Source: JBFXJF01 sp050175155
GTDB lineage: Bacteria; Bacillota; Bacilli; Tepidibacillales; Tepidibacillaceae
NCBI GenBank assembly: GCA_050175155.1
Contig: JBFXJF010000028.1
Coordinates: forward strand, 1 to 30,039
DNA: 30,039 nt
Direction: 5' to 3'
Part shown: positions 23,886 through 30,039 of the stretch, in pieces
Layout: every line of letters starts with the position of its first letter
How positions within the stretch are numbered: the stretch's first letter is position 1
The notes under the pieces: generated by a model
Told to the model about the DNA's origin: nothing
What the model saw: only the letters and a program-made list of their open reading frames with translations
Databases searched by the model: none
Position numbers and translations under genes: made by a program

Positions 23886-24180
23886 CGTAGCGTCGGCTCA
23901 CACACTCCGCTTCGCCGCTTTATCAAGATGGGTTACGTAGCAAGGGGTCAACCACTTGATGGGCGTCTGCGCGGAGCGTCTTCGCCGACTTTGAGCTTTC
24001 ACTTTCAATAAGTTATTTAATTGATTGTCCTCATGAGAAGCATTGAAAAGACGAGCGCTGTGGACAGGCTTCTCATTCGGAACTGTAAAGACAAAATCTT
24101 TAATCATAAGGAGTATTGTGTTAAGTGCGGAGATGCACTGGAATTTTTGAGTCCGCTAGACAAGACAAAATCTTAATCAA
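23886..24180 (+). repeat. Unit B variant with different apical and tail sequence
   Basis: Stems 1-3 are as in the type A copy (GTCGGC/GCCGAC, CTCCGC/GCGGAG, ATCAAG/CTTGAT), but the apical hairpin is replaced by GGTTACGTAGCAAGGGGTCAACC, which can pair only at its ends. After TTTGAGCTTTCACTTTC the tail differs too: it contains a perfect 9-bp stem ATGAGAAGC (24033-24041) with GCTTCTCAT (24068-24076), then ACAAAATCTTTAATCA and, after about 70 nt, ACAAAATCTTAATCAA, so the end sequence is duplicated around an insert. Confidence 0.65.
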
Positions 24181-24229
24181 AAGTTATCCCTAGTCCAACA
24201 TTACTGGTCAATAATCAAGAAATGAGCTA

Positions 24230-24336
24230 TAGGGCGGCGGGGGGTGAAAAATGTGAAAAACGGGAAACTGATAGACTCTTCACATAAGAACATCGATAAG
24301 ATGCCTTCAGTATCACACTTATCTTAGGGACGGTGG
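24230..24336 (+). repeat. Unit A repeat, truncated at its 3' side
   Basis: Starts TAGGGCGGCGGGGGG and stops at GGGACGGTGG. It directly joins the 3' end of the minus-strand nucleotidyltransferase gene and provides that gene's last two codons and stop. Confidence 0.8.
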
Positions 24337-25022
24337 AAGGAGTTGTTTTTATACAGTATTTCTAAAAGATTATCTTCAAAGTACTTAGGAAAATATTTCT
24401 TTAAATTGCTTTTGAGAGTTGTTCGCCAACCCGGAATCATCTTGTTGAATATATTGCTTAGATCATTTTCCAGTCGTTCTTTTTCAATCAGTGAAATAAG
24501 CTGTTTTATTTGATTGATATCTCTTTCTCTTTTAATTTTTTTTCTTTTATGAAGAATCATCAGTTTTTGAATTGCAAATGCAGTAGGGGATGGTATAGTT
24601 ATATTAAATCTATCAAATCTTACAAGAATAGTATTGCCATAAAGGATGTTTAGATATCGTATTTTTTGAGCATTTATTTTCCATTCGGAGATTTCATACG
24701 GTTTATCATCATCTCTACCGGTCAAGTCAGTTAAGAATTCTATATTTAACTCTTCATTGAAAAAAATCATATAACCGGCTTCACCTTTAAAATCAATTGT
24801 AAAGCCGTTAGATTCAAATAAATCTCTCAGGTTGGGTTTCTGAACTTTTCTGCCCTTTTTTACAAGAATATCAATATCTCTCGTTCTTAATGGTGTCAAT
24901 TCTTTGCCGTTCGAGTATTTTTCTCTATATAACAAAAATGCCCAGCTTCCGATTAATGTGACTTCTTTTAACACACCCGTGTCATCTAAAAGAGAGATGA
25001 TTTTATTGAATTCTTTTGCCAT
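24324..25022 (-). CDS. Nucleotidyltransferase of a two-gene cassette, 3' end replaced by repeat
   Basis: A 232-aa protein with a minimal nucleotidyltransferase fold (NTP_transf_8/AbiEii-like). LIGSWAFLLY (23-32) is the glycine-serine motif and TRDIDILV (47-54) gives the catalytic D49-x-D51; a third acidic residue is likely in NIEFLTDL. The C-terminal half is helical and basic. The final residues before the stop (RP) and the TAA are encoded by unit A sequence (CCGTCCCTAA), so the native C-terminus has been cut; how much is missing cannot be told. It overlaps the upstream 106-aa gene by 20 bases, a layout typical of coupled toxin-antitoxin pairs. Toxin identity is an inference. Confidence 0.75.
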   Translation of the reverse strand: MAKEFNKIISLLDDTGVLKEVTLIGSWAFLLYREKYSNGKELTPLRTRDIDILVKKGRKVQKPNLRDLFESNGFTIDFKGEAGYMIFFNEELNIEFLTDLTGRDDDKPYEISEWKINAQKIRYLNILYGNTILVRFDRFNITIPSPTAFAIQKLMILHKRKKIKRERDINQIKQLISLIEKERLENDLSNIFNKMIPGWRTTLKSNLKKYFPKYFEDNLLEILYKNNSFHRP

Positions 25023-25323
25023 TTTTCTTCAAGCTCTTGTTAATGAAAATGATTTCAGCATTGATAGAACGGATTCTCTGCTTCAACTGTTTTTTTTCTT
25101 TTTTTTCTCTCAATATTTCATTAATCTTTTTATTGTCAATCTTTCCGCAGTATTTATAGATAACCTTTCCTTTATTCCGCCTCATTTTGTACAGATATTT
25201 GTTACCCGATATGCACTTTATAGAATAACCCCACGAATACTTGTCATTCAGCTCTTTTTTAAGCCTTTTCAGGATGGATTTGGAATTTTGTAATTCTTCT
25301 TTTAGAACATTTATACTGAACAT
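25003..25323 (-). CDS. Small basic coiled-coil protein paired with the nucleotidyltransferase
   Basis: A 106-aa lysine-rich protein. Residues 1-30 and 66-106 are helical with heptad-like hydrophobic spacing; the middle (about 33-60) is a short beta-rich segment containing GYSIKCISGNKYLYKMRRNKGKVIYKYCGK. This resembles small Tyr/Lys/Gly-rich proteins of the DUF6788 kind, but I am not sure of the family. It is first in a two-gene minus-strand operon behind a promoter whose -10 is bracketed by a perfect 10-bp palindrome, so it could be the DNA-binding antitoxin. Start ATG at 25323 follows the -10 by about 20 nt with at most a weak AGG ribosome site. Confidence 0.7.
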   Translation of the reverse strand: MFSINVLKEELQNSKSILKRLKKELNDKYSWGYSIKCISGNKYLYKMRRNKGKVIYKYCGKIDNKKINEILREKKEKKQLKQRIRSINAEIIFINKSLKKNGKRIQ

Positions 25324-25325
25324 AA

Positions 25326-25371
25326 TTAACCTACAACAGTCATATTATATCAATGTGTAGGTTAAAGTCAA
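25326..25371 (-). promoter_or_regulatory. Promoter and palindromic operator of the nucleotidyltransferase operon
   Basis: On the minus strand TTGACT (25366-25371), a 16-nt spacer and TATAAT (25344-25349). TTAACCTACA (25326-25335) and TGTAGGTTAA (25356-25365) form a perfect 10-bp inverted repeat 20 bases apart, enclosing the -10 box. Centres are about three helical turns apart, suited to cooperative binding or DNA looping by an autorepressor. Confidence 0.75.
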
Positions 25372-25511
25372 GATGGAGCATAATAAAGCCAAATATATTG
25401 CGGCGGGGGCGACTGTGGTCGGAAATCCGGGGAGAAGGGTGAAATAAACCAGTTACGAGTTGCGAGTTACGGGAAAGAAGTATCGCGAGTCACTAGTCAA
25501 GAAATGCTTGG

Positions 25512-25825
25512 GGGCTGATGAATAGCGTAGCGCTCATTCGCACATCAGCCTTAGGCAGCTATATCATGATGGAGTAGAGTTGGAGTGCTGAAAACAGCAG
25601 TCCAACAACTGAGCGGCCCACATGATGGGCTGCCCCGGCTGACATCCTCATGAGCTTTGAGCTTTCACTTTCAATAAGTTAATTAATTGCCTATTGCAGT
25701 GGGGACACACCGAAGGAATGTCCCCACATTGGCTGGGGTGTAATGGAGTCTGCGACTCCATGATAGACGCTTCGGGTTGCACCAGAACTTTGTGAAGATT
25801 ATTGTAAAGACAAAATCTTAATCAA
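25512..25825 (+). repeat. Unit B structured element, type C (covarying copy)
   Basis: Same layout as the type A copy but different stem sequences: GCTCAT 25532-25537 with ATGAGC 25650-25655; TCAGCC 25545-25550 with GGCTGA 25637-25642; ATCATG, bulged A, TGG (25563-25572) with CCA-CATGAT (25618-25626); apical hairpin TTGGAGTGCTG 25580-25590, AAAA loop, CAGCAGTCCAA 25595-25605 with one mismatch. Downstream come TGGGGACA/TGTCCCCA, the hairpin ATGGAGTC-TGC-GACTCCAT (25743-25761) and the same GGTTGCACCAGAACTTTG tail. Linkers GCGTAGCG, TTCGCAC and TTTGAGCTTTCACTTTC are shared with type A. No gene in 25372-26390. Confidence 0.75.
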
Positions 25826-25875
25826 CTCCCCGTATTTTGCTCATGGCACATGGCTCACGGCTCAGGGCTGATTGA

Positions 25876-25938
25876 GGGGCTGCCGAATAGCGTAGCGTCG
25901 GCTCACACACTCCGCTTCGCCGCTTAATCAAGATGGGA
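25876..25938 (+). repeat. Solo 5' half of unit B
   Basis: Starts at GAGGGGCTGCCGAATAGCG, ends at AATCAAGATGGGA and continues into TAAAGTTATCCCTAGTCC, the flank that normally follows the tail of full unit B. The word TTAATCAA occurs at both inner ends of a full copy, so slippage or recombination there could create these halves. Confidence 0.65.
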
Positions 25939-25989
25939 TAAAGTTATCCCTAGTCCAACATTACTGGTCAATAATCAAGAAATGAGCTA

Positions 25990-26042
25990 TAGGGCGGCGG
26001 GGGGTGAAAAATGTGAAAAACGGGAAACTGATAGATTCTTCA
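25990..26042 (+). repeat. Unit A repeat, truncated, copy 2
   Basis: Counterpart of 20102-20154, but with the standard TAGGGCGG start instead of TAGAGCGG. Confidence 0.8.
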
Positions 26043-26307
26043 GGATAGAGATAAATACTGCGGACTTCAGAATGTGTTTTTAGTAAACGATGACTGAATT
26101 AATGGTAAATTTTCACACTTGTTATGGGGACACTACAAGAAGTGCTGTTACCTATGAAATAGTTGAAATGGTATAAATACAATTACTTAGACATCAAGTA
26201 ATCTACCAGAACGTTTCGCACACCTTGTGCCGAGAGCAGTAAACAATAGAAAACATGTACAAAAAAATGGGAGAAGCATAAGGATTGGTGTAGAGAGAGG
26301 GGAGGGC

Positions 26308-26372
26308 TTGACAAATTTCAACAAACCTTATATAATAGTTTAAGTTTGCGAAAAGTTATTTGCCGCATAACT
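26308..26372 (+). promoter_or_regulatory. Consensus promoter and inverted repeat of abiE copy 2
   Basis: Identical to copy 1: TTGACA 26308-26313, TATAAT 26331-26336, and the AGTTAT/ATAACT inverted repeat at 26354-26359 and 26367-26372. Confidence 0.7.
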
Positions 26373-26390
26373 ATTTGCAAAATAAAACAT

Positions 26391-27182
26391 ATGAAAAATA
26401 CTTTGGAAAGTTTTATCACAGAAAAAAGAAGCAACGGGATTTATACCTTCTCAATTGAAGAAGTGAAGAACTATTTAGGTTCAACATATAATAATGTAAA
26501 GCAAGTATTGTATGGGTACAAAAAAAGAAATAAAATAGCTTCCGTGAGACAGGGATTCAATGTAATAATTACACCTGAATATTCAAAAAGTAAAATATTG
26601 CCTGCTTATCTGTTTTTAGATGATATGATGAAATGGCTAAAACGAGATTATTATATTGGATTGTTTTCTGCCGCTTCTGTGTATGGAGCTACTCATTATC
26701 AAATAATGGAAAATTATATTTTTATCAGCGGGCCTCCGATGAGAAATATAAAAAAAGAAAAACTATCTTTGAAATTTATTACTATCAAATATTTCAACAA
26801 ACAACAAATACGGGAATTGAAAACAGAAGCAGGGTATGTCAACATCTCCACTCCCGAATTAACTGCTCTTGATCTTATGGGATATCTTGAAAACAGCAGT
26901 TTAGAAAGAAATATAGAAATAATAAAACAATTTGCAAACAAAATAGTCGCGGATCGTTTGTTTAAGGCGGCCAGTGTCTATCCGCAGAGAGCGGCTATAC
27001 AACGTCTTGGGTATGTTTTCGATGAATTGCTCAGGAATAAAAAACTAGCTGATTCACTTGCATCTGTAATAGACGAAAAAAAATGGAATTATATTCCGTT
27101 ATCTCCACATAACGAAAGGAAAGGAATAACTATAGAAAAATGGAAAATTATTAAAAACATAAACCCTGAAATAGAAATATGA
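26391..27182 (+). CDS. abiEi: AbiEi family antitoxin, copy 2
   Basis: Protein identical to the one encoded at 20503-21294 (263 aa, winged helix plus AbiEi domain). Start chosen as in copy 1, with the consensus promoter 54-83 nt upstream. Two identical repressor-operator sets should cross-regulate, so loss of one toxin copy would be tolerated. Identity over the full gene, including silent positions, points to a recent duplication or to ongoing gene conversion. Confidence 0.82.
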   Translation: MKNTLESFITEKRSNGIYTFSIEEVKNYLGSTYNNVKQVLYGYKKRNKIASVRQGFNVIITPEYSKSKILPAYLFLDDMMKWLKRDYYIGLFSAASVYGATHYQIMENYIFISGPPMRNIKKEKLSLKFITIKYFNKQQIRELKTEAGYVNISTPELTALDLMGYLENSSLERNIEIIKQFANKIVADRLFKAASVYPQRAAIQRLGYVFDELLRNKKLADSLASVIDEKKWNYIPLSPHNERKGITIEKWKIIKNINPEIEI

Positions 27183-27964
27183 TTCCCAAAAGATATATTA
27201 TTCAGTGGAGAGCGAAAGCCGATTGGATAGCAGATTATCAGGTGGAGCAGGATCTCGTTATATCAAGAGCGATTTTGGAAATATTTTCCAGCGAATATTT
27301 ACATAATAGATTGGCATTTAGAGGAGGAACTGCGCTCAATAAATTATTTTTTATAGAATTGGCAAGGTATTCTGAAGACATAGACCTTGTTCAAATGAAA
27401 TCTGAACCTATCAAAGAAACGATAAGACAACTGCGGGAGAAACTCTCTTTTCTTGGGATGGGAGAGTTAAAGCAGAAGGAGAGCAACAACACTCTTGTTT
27501 TTCGTTATGAATCGGAAATTCCTCCCATAATTCCCATGAAATTAAAAATAGAAATAAACTGCAGAGAGCATTTTAATGTTCTTGGATTGAAATCAAAAAA
27601 GTACTCGGTTGATTCGGAATGGTTTAAAGGAAATGGTTTCATAAGAACATACTCGTTGGAGGAGATGCTGGGAACAAAGCTGCGCGCGTTATATCAAAGA
27701 AAAAAAGGCAGAGATTTGTTTGATTTATACAAAGCATTGATTTTATTAAAACCTGACATTGATAAGATGCTTTTTTGTTACAGTAAATATATGGAGTTTT
27801 CTGTGGGCAAAACACCTTCTAAGAAGGATTTTGTTAAAAATTTGACATTAAAAATGAATGACAGGGATTTTTTAAATGATGTCAATGGATTGATTAGAAA
27901 TAGTGATTATAATGCAAAGACAGCAGGAGAATACATAATGAAGCACTTGGTAGAGAAAATGTAG
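27179..27964 (+). CDS. abiEii: AbiEii nucleotidyltransferase toxin, copy 2
   Basis: Protein identical to that at 21291-22076: GGT motif (49-51), D67-x-D69, and RKKGRDLFDLYKA intact. It overlaps its antitoxin by four bases (ATGA). Both copies appear functional, which is unusual for a costly toxin; a matching antitoxin accompanies each. Confidence 0.88.
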   Translation: MIPKRYIIQWRAKADWIADYQVEQDLVISRAILEIFSSEYLHNRLAFRGGTALNKLFFIELARYSEDIDLVQMKSEPIKETIRQLREKLSFLGMGELKQKESNNTLVFRYESEIPPIIPMKLKIEINCREHFNVLGLKSKKYSVDSEWFKGNGFIRTYSLEEMLGTKLRALYQRKKGRDLFDLYKALILLKPDIDKMLFCYSKYMEFSVGKTPSKKDFVKNLTLKMNDRDFLNDVNGLIRNSDYNAKTAGEYIMKHLVEKM

Positions 27965-28370
27965 ATGGGGCATAGGCTCAAGAAGCCTTGAGCAGTGGGC
28001 AAGAAATACAAGAAATTTAATAATTTTGAGAAGAAAAGACTTCAGGACGGTGGTTTCAATTGTTTCACTGTTGATAGAGAAGTTGCGAGAAAGGAGTTAC
28101 TTATCACTAGTTCAGTATCGCTGGTCCAACATTAAAAACAATTAAGAATGAATAGAAATAAGGAGATTGCAGAACTTCGTTCAGTTGCGGGTTACGGGAA
28201 AAGACATCGCGAGTCACTAGTCACCGATCCATTATCCGAAGAGAAAGAAGAATTAATAGAAGCATAGAAATTGCTTCTTCGAGGACTCATCGCAATGACA
28301 AGATGGTGGGCTGGTAAAAGAGAGTATCGGAAGCGACGAGAGGAAGCAGATGCAAACAGCAAAAAATAAA
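27965..28370. other. Intergenic region between convergent genes, copy 2
   Basis: Same content as 22077-22482: hairpin GCTCAAG-AAGC-CTTGAGC at 27976-27993, a degenerate unit A fragment and short words. No gene supported. Confidence 0.5.
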
Positions 28371-29495
28371 TCAGATGACAAAATCAAGGAAATTGTCGCG
28401 GGTTATCGTTTTAATCGTTGCATTAGGATAGCTTTCCACAAACTTCTTGTTCGATTTCTTTGCTCTTCCGTATTTGAACTCAAAAGCATGTATTGCACCT
28501 CCGCGTTCCTCTATATAATCCACTTCGTTACCTTCCCAGGTTCTCCAGAAATATTGATTGCCGTGAATATTTTTGTATGACTGTCTTTTAATTCTCTCGT
28601 TAACAAGAAAATTTTCCCAAAGCTTTCCCAAATCGTCTCTTGTTGTCAAATCATTAAAATTCGATATTATTGCATTTCTGATGCCATTGTCATAGAAGTA
28701 GTACTTTGATTTTTTTGTTATTTCATTTCTCAAATTGCCGCTGAAAGGCCTTATATTGAGCAATATAAATGATTTCTCAAGAATATCCAAATACCGCGCA
28801 ACAGTTTTTGAGTCAATCCCAAGTTTTTGACCGATTTCCAGCAATGAAACCTCGCTACCTATCTGAAATGCCAGAAGTTTAAGCAAGTCAAAAATCAGCT
28901 TAGAGCTCTTTACCTTTTCAAAGCTTAAAAGGTCTTTCAGAAGGTATGATTCTGCCAATTCGGTAATCCGCGCAATTTTTTCTCTCTTTGAGGATATTGA
29001 GACGATTTCAGGGTAGAGACCAAAAATCAAAGCATCGTTTAGTTCGGTATTTTTAAGATCAAAAGTGTTCTTTTGACCGCTTAGTTCAAGGAAAGAAATA
29101 GGAAATAGACGAATGGTCTTCTTCCTTCCGGTCAGCGGTTCGCCTAACTGACCTGAAAGCTCAAATGATGATGAAGCTGAAATGATTATTTTTATATTCG
29201 GGATATTGTCCGTAATGAGTTTGAGATTCCTTACGATATTGTCGATGGCATTTGCCTCATCAATCGCTATCAGGTCAAGACCTTCGCAAAACTCGCCAAG
29301 CAGGTCAAGATCCGAAGATGAAAAAATTCGCTGAACTCTTATATTCTCTCCCGTCACATACTTCATTTTTCCTTTGAAGGAAGACATGAAATTCCTTATC
29401 AATGTGGTTTTACCTACCTGACGGGGACCGGTTATCACGAGCACCTTACCGTGAATTAGCTCTTTACTAAGATTGTCGTAAAATCTTTTTATCAT
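28371..29495 (-). CDS. AAA_14/DUF4143 ATPase, copy 2
   Basis: Protein identical to that at 22483-23607 (Walker A GPRQVGKT, D79-E80 Walker B, C-terminal D326 and E339-x-K341 nuclease-like pattern). It again converges on abiEii and has a promoter that predicts a leaderless mRNA. Its inclusion inside both duplicated blocks, with its own operator, may mean that it travels with the abiE pair. A functional link between the two is not shown. Confidence 0.85.
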   Translation of the reverse strand: MIKRFYDNLSKELIHGKVLVITGPRQVGKTTLIRNFMSSFKGKMKYVTGENIRVQRIFSSSDLDLLGEFCEGLDLIAIDEANAIDNIVRNLKLITDNIPNIKIIISASSSFELSGQLGEPLTGRKKTIRLFPISFLELSGQKNTFDLKNTELNDALIFGLYPEIVSISSKREKIARITELAESYLLKDLLSFEKVKSSKLIFDLLKLLAFQIGSEVSLLEIGQKLGIDSKTVARYLDILEKSFILLNIRPFSGNLRNEITKKSKYYFYDNGIRNAIISNFNDLTTRDDLGKLWENFLVNERIKRQSYKNIHGNQYFWRTWEGNEVDYIEERGGAIHAFEFKYGRAKKSNKKFVESYPNATIKTITRDNFLDFVI

Positions 29496-29501
29496 GAATG
29501 T

Positions 29502-29560
29502 ATTATAACTACATCCAAAAAAAAGTCAAGATATTCGGAATATAAATCCAAATATCTTGA
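29502..29560 (-). promoter_or_regulatory. Promoter and 10-bp operator of the AAA_14 gene, copy 2
   Basis: Minus strand: TTGACT 29524-29529, TATAAT 29502-29507; inverted repeat TCAAGATATT 29526-29535 and AATATCTTGA 29551-29560. Same as copy 1. Confidence 0.7.
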
Positions 29561-29685
29561 ATTTAAATGAGAATCTACTGCGTAGGCAAATGGTAGTGGC
29601 GGGGGTGGACAAAACAGACAAATAGTATGCGGGTACACTGGTGGGCTGGTGTACTAGTACGTTGGTGGGGGGCTGATGGCGGGCT

Positions 29686-29724
29686 TAGCGTCGGCTCGCA
29701 CACTCCGCTTCGCCGCTTAATTTT
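29686..29724 (+). repeat. Solo 5' half of unit B
   Basis: Duplicate of 23798-23836, following a G-run three bases shorter than in copy 1. Confidence 0.65.
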
Positions 29725-29767
29725 TAGGGACGGTAAGTTGCAAAAATCACCATTTTGGGGCAGCAGG

Positions 29768-29817
29768 TAGCGTAGCGTCGGCTCGCACACTCCGCTTCGC
29801 CGCTTAATCAAGATGGG
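29768..29817 (+). repeat. Solo 5' half of unit B at the right edge of the duplication
   Basis: Matches the first part of the full unit B at 23886 and then switches, after AATCAAGATGGGA, to a TAAAGTTATCCATAGTCC flank. In copy 1 the same position continues into a full unit B, so the duplication ends inside this repeat. Confidence 0.7.
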
Positions 29818-29866
29818 ATAAAGTTATCCATAGTCCAACATCACTGGTCACCAGTCAAAGAAATAT

Positions 29867-30039
29867 TAGGGGCTGCCGAATAGCGTAGCGCTCATTCGCA
29901 CATCAGCCTTAGGCAGCTATATCATGATGGAGTAGAGTTGGAGTGCTGAAAACAGCAGTCCAACAACTACTGCCAACCACATGATGGGCTGCCCCGGCTG
30001 ACATCCTCATGAGCTTGTAGCTTACGAGTATCAATAAGT
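29867..30039 (+). repeat. Unit B, type C, cut by window end
   Basis: Second type C copy with GCTCAT/ATGAGC (29890-29895 and 30009-30014), the TTGGAGTGCTG/CAGCAGTCCAA hairpin and CATGATGGGC. It differs from 25512-25825 before CACATGATGGG (CTGCCAAC for GCGGCC) and in the tail (CTTGTAGCTTACGAGTATC). The downstream hairpins lie beyond the window. No gene in 29561-30039. Confidence 0.75.

Larger units (their letters stand above)
20096..23932 (+). repeat. Copy 1 of a 3.84-kb direct duplication
   Basis: Matches 25984-29817 with offset 5888 (5885 after a G-tract indel). Differences I could find: base 20105, a run of nine versus six G near 23779-23787, and bases 23900 and 23921. The three encoded proteins are identical in both copies. 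The left edge lies in unit A and the right edge in a unit B half. Confidence 0.95.
25984..29817 (+). repeat. Copy 2 of the 3.84-kb direct duplication
   Basis: Second copy of 20096-23932. Its left junction joins the flank seen before the unit A at 24230 (TCAATAATCAAGAAATGAG) to the right side of the truncated unit A at 20102, as expected for recombination between unit A copies. Confidence 0.95.

Noticed and set aside
23687..24107. Minus-strand ORFs of 79 and 69 codons
   Set aside because: Both are translations of unit B repeats and the G-rich tract.
24033..24176. 47-codon ORF with a CxxC pair (YCVKCGDAL)
   Set aside because: It starts inside the 9-bp hairpin of a unit B variant, has no ribosome site, and its end is repeat sequence; more likely structural DNA or RNA than a gene.
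24904..25293. 129-codon plus-strand ORF
   Set aside because: Antisense to the nucleotidyltransferase operon; its phenylalanine-rich run is the complement of a lysine-rich coding stretch.
1..30039. CRISPR array
   Set aside because: Repeats are dispersed, long, in both orientations and irregularly spaced; no short regular repeat-spacer pattern and no cas genes.
18652..30039. Integron cassette array, with unit B as attC sites
   Set aside because: The region mixes TA-like cassettes with structured repeats, but unit B lacks attC core sites (GTTRRRY and RYYYAAC), genes carry their own promoters and face both ways, and no integrase is present.

Overview
The window looks like a chromosomal accessory region of an AT-rich, diderm bacterium. 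An outer-membrane OmpA-type protein and a Wzx/Wzy-type surface polysaccharide locus point to a Gram-negative envelope. Dispersed palindromic repeats and several AbiE-like and ATPase cassettes resemble genomes of uncultivated candidate phyla. I cannot place the organism further from sequence alone. No rRNA, tRNA or CRISPR array was seen.

Layout. 1-488: inverted-orientation copies of two repeat families (here called unit A and unit B) and a promoter. 489-2465: an OmpA-domain protein with a predicted beta-barrel, and a small membrane protein. 2526-11634: a tightly packed, very AT-rich polysaccharide operon: PglC/WcaJ-like initiating sugar-phosphate transferase, GNAT acetyltransferase, short DegT-like protein, FemAB-like acyl/aminoacyltransferase, GT4 glycosyltransferase, ATP-grasp ligase, CapA-like metallophosphatase, Wzy-like polymerase/ligase and Wzx flippase. 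11635-14995: a small accessory island with a transposase remnant, a nucleotidyl-cyclase-like protein behind a perfect 13-bp palindrome, an XRE regulator and an AAA ATPase of the COG4637 type whose coupled downstream gene is cut off by unit A. 15401-18651: three less AT-rich genes for UDP-N-acetyl-L-fucosamine synthesis (CapE/FnlA, CapF/FnlB, CapG/FnlC types). 18652-30039: a repeat-rich island with an orphan AbiEi antitoxin, a 3.84-kb block (AbiEi, AbiEii, convergent AAA_14/DUF4143 ATPase) present twice in direct orientation, and between the copies a minus-strand operon of a 106-aa protein and a nucleotidyltransferase.

How it fits together. UDP-L-FucNAc from the right-hand genes is a plausible donor for the repeat unit built by the left-hand glycosyl genes. 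The ATP-grasp, CapA-like and FemAB-like proteins suggest amino-acyl or amide decoration of that polymer. The accessory cassettes mostly carry their own near-consensus sigma70 promoters and palindromic operators, as expected for self-regulated toxin-antitoxin or defence modules.

The most unusual signal is unit B, a dispersed element of about 300 nt. Two sequence types (18866-19165 and 25512-25825) keep the same four nested stems and a separate downstream hairpin, while the stem sequences differ with compensatory changes and linkers are conserved. That argues for a selected DNA or RNA structure. Unit A sits directly at, and supplies stop codons to, three gene ends where a partner gene or C-terminus seems to be missing.
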